Origin: Deltaproteobacteria bacterium
GTDB lineage: Bacteria; Desulfobacterota_B; Binatia; UBA9968
Assembly (NCBI GenBank): GCA_022545745.1
Contig: JACZQL010000137.1
Span: 1-5,505 of the forward strand
Length of the DNA: 5,505 bases
Reading direction: 5' to 3'
The position numbers and the translations under genes are program-made. Shown here one piece after another: positions 5,372 to 5,505 of the stretch. The notes beneath the pieces were generated by a model. It saw only the letters and a list, made by a program, of their open reading frames with translations, made no database searches and was not told the origin of the DNA. Each line of letters opens with the position of its first letter. The stretch's first letter is position 1.

Positions 5372-5505
5372 TCAACGCCGCCTGCCGCAGGCAGAGGCGT
5401 CGGTAAAAACTGCGGCTGAGGCGCCGGCGGCGGGAGACCCCGAGGCCCAGGGCGAATCTGTCTTGGTCGTTGAAGATGACCCGGATGAGGATGCCCCGAC
5501 CCAGG
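5310..5505 (+). CDS. Alternative plus-strand reading frame, open to the window edge
   Basis: From ATG 5310 the plus strand stays open to the end (65 codons). The part from about 5391 on is Ala/Glu/Asp-rich (AEAPAAGDPEAQGESVL, then VVEDDPDEDAPTQ), with G strongly favoured at first codon positions, as in coding DNA. The first 25 codons look unnatural and no ribosome site precedes the ATG, so if the frame is real its start lies elsewhere or the DNA is rearranged at the inverted repeat. It conflicts with the minus-strand reading of 5276-5371; at most one is right. No family assignment is possible. Confidence 0.2.
   Translation, partial: MILAIRASSSADHGPGCGTAAQRRLPQAEASVKTAAEAPAAGDPEAQGESVLVVEDDPDEDAPTQ
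5375..5400. repeat. Nested GC-rich inverted repeat
   Basis: An inner hairpin GCCTG-CCG-CAGGC (5380-5392) is nested in outer arms ACGCC (5375-5379) and GGCGT (5396-5400), with three unpaired bases (AGA). The whole 26 bp could fold into a strong stem-loop on either strand. It lacks a T tract, so it is not a typical terminator; it resembles dispersed GC-rich palindromic elements seen between or within genes of many bacteria. Confidence 0.5.

Noticed and set aside
5244..5375. 44-residue N-terminal extension of the flavin hydroxylase from an upstream ATG
   Set aside because: It is arginine-rich and unlike the family; a GTG with a good AGGGAG site directly precedes the Rossmann fold.

Overview
The window is bacterial chromosomal DNA of moderate GC content, densely coded on the minus strand. 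Nothing in it fixes the species. The gene mix (VapC-type PIN toxin, pirin, flavin hydroxylase, RhlA/PhaG-like enzyme, long unassigned protein) fits an environmental, possibly uncultured bacterium; that is inference only. No rRNA, tRNA, CRISPR array, transposase or phage gene was found.

Layout from left to right. At 1-206 (+) is the 3' end of a PIN-domain VapC-like toxin, cut by the window edge. At 347-1156 (-) is an alpha/beta hydrolase of the RhlA/PhaG type, which condenses or transfers (R)-3-hydroxyacyl groups from acyl carrier protein. A 39-codon hydrophobic small ORF (1153-1272, -) ends in an ATGA overlap with its start. The rest of the 473-bp gap (1157-1629) holds a possible promoter, a second tiny ORF (1350-1427, -) and a run of four mutually complementary segments at 1454-1501. 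At 1630-3315 (-) is a 561-residue protein with no recognised name; its central part (about 290-400) looks like a GNAT-type acyltransferase. It has a putative promoter of its own. At 3407-4105 (-) is a YhhW-type pirin with all four metal ligands. At 4116-5243 (-) is a 375-residue FAD hydroxylase closest to VioD and to the N-terminal half of anthraniloyl-CoA monooxygenase. The last 262 bp (5244-5505) are GC-rich and unresolved: they contain what looks like the C-terminus of one more minus-strand gene, a nested inverted repeat, and a competing plus-strand reading frame.

The flavin hydroxylase and pirin are 10 bp apart, with the pirin ribosome binding site touching the upstream stop codon, so they are almost certainly one transcription unit. 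Together they suggest oxidation of an aromatic or indolic compound. The GNAT-like protein and the RhlA-like enzyme follow on the same strand but after gaps with their own likely promoters. A shared pathway, for example oxidised aromatic plus acyl chain, is possible but is only a hypothesis from proximity.

The most noteworthy items are the stand-alone VioD-like hydroxylase without visible violacein genes, the RhlA/PhaG homologue with its overlapping micro-ORF, and the unassigned 561-residue acyltransferase-like protein.
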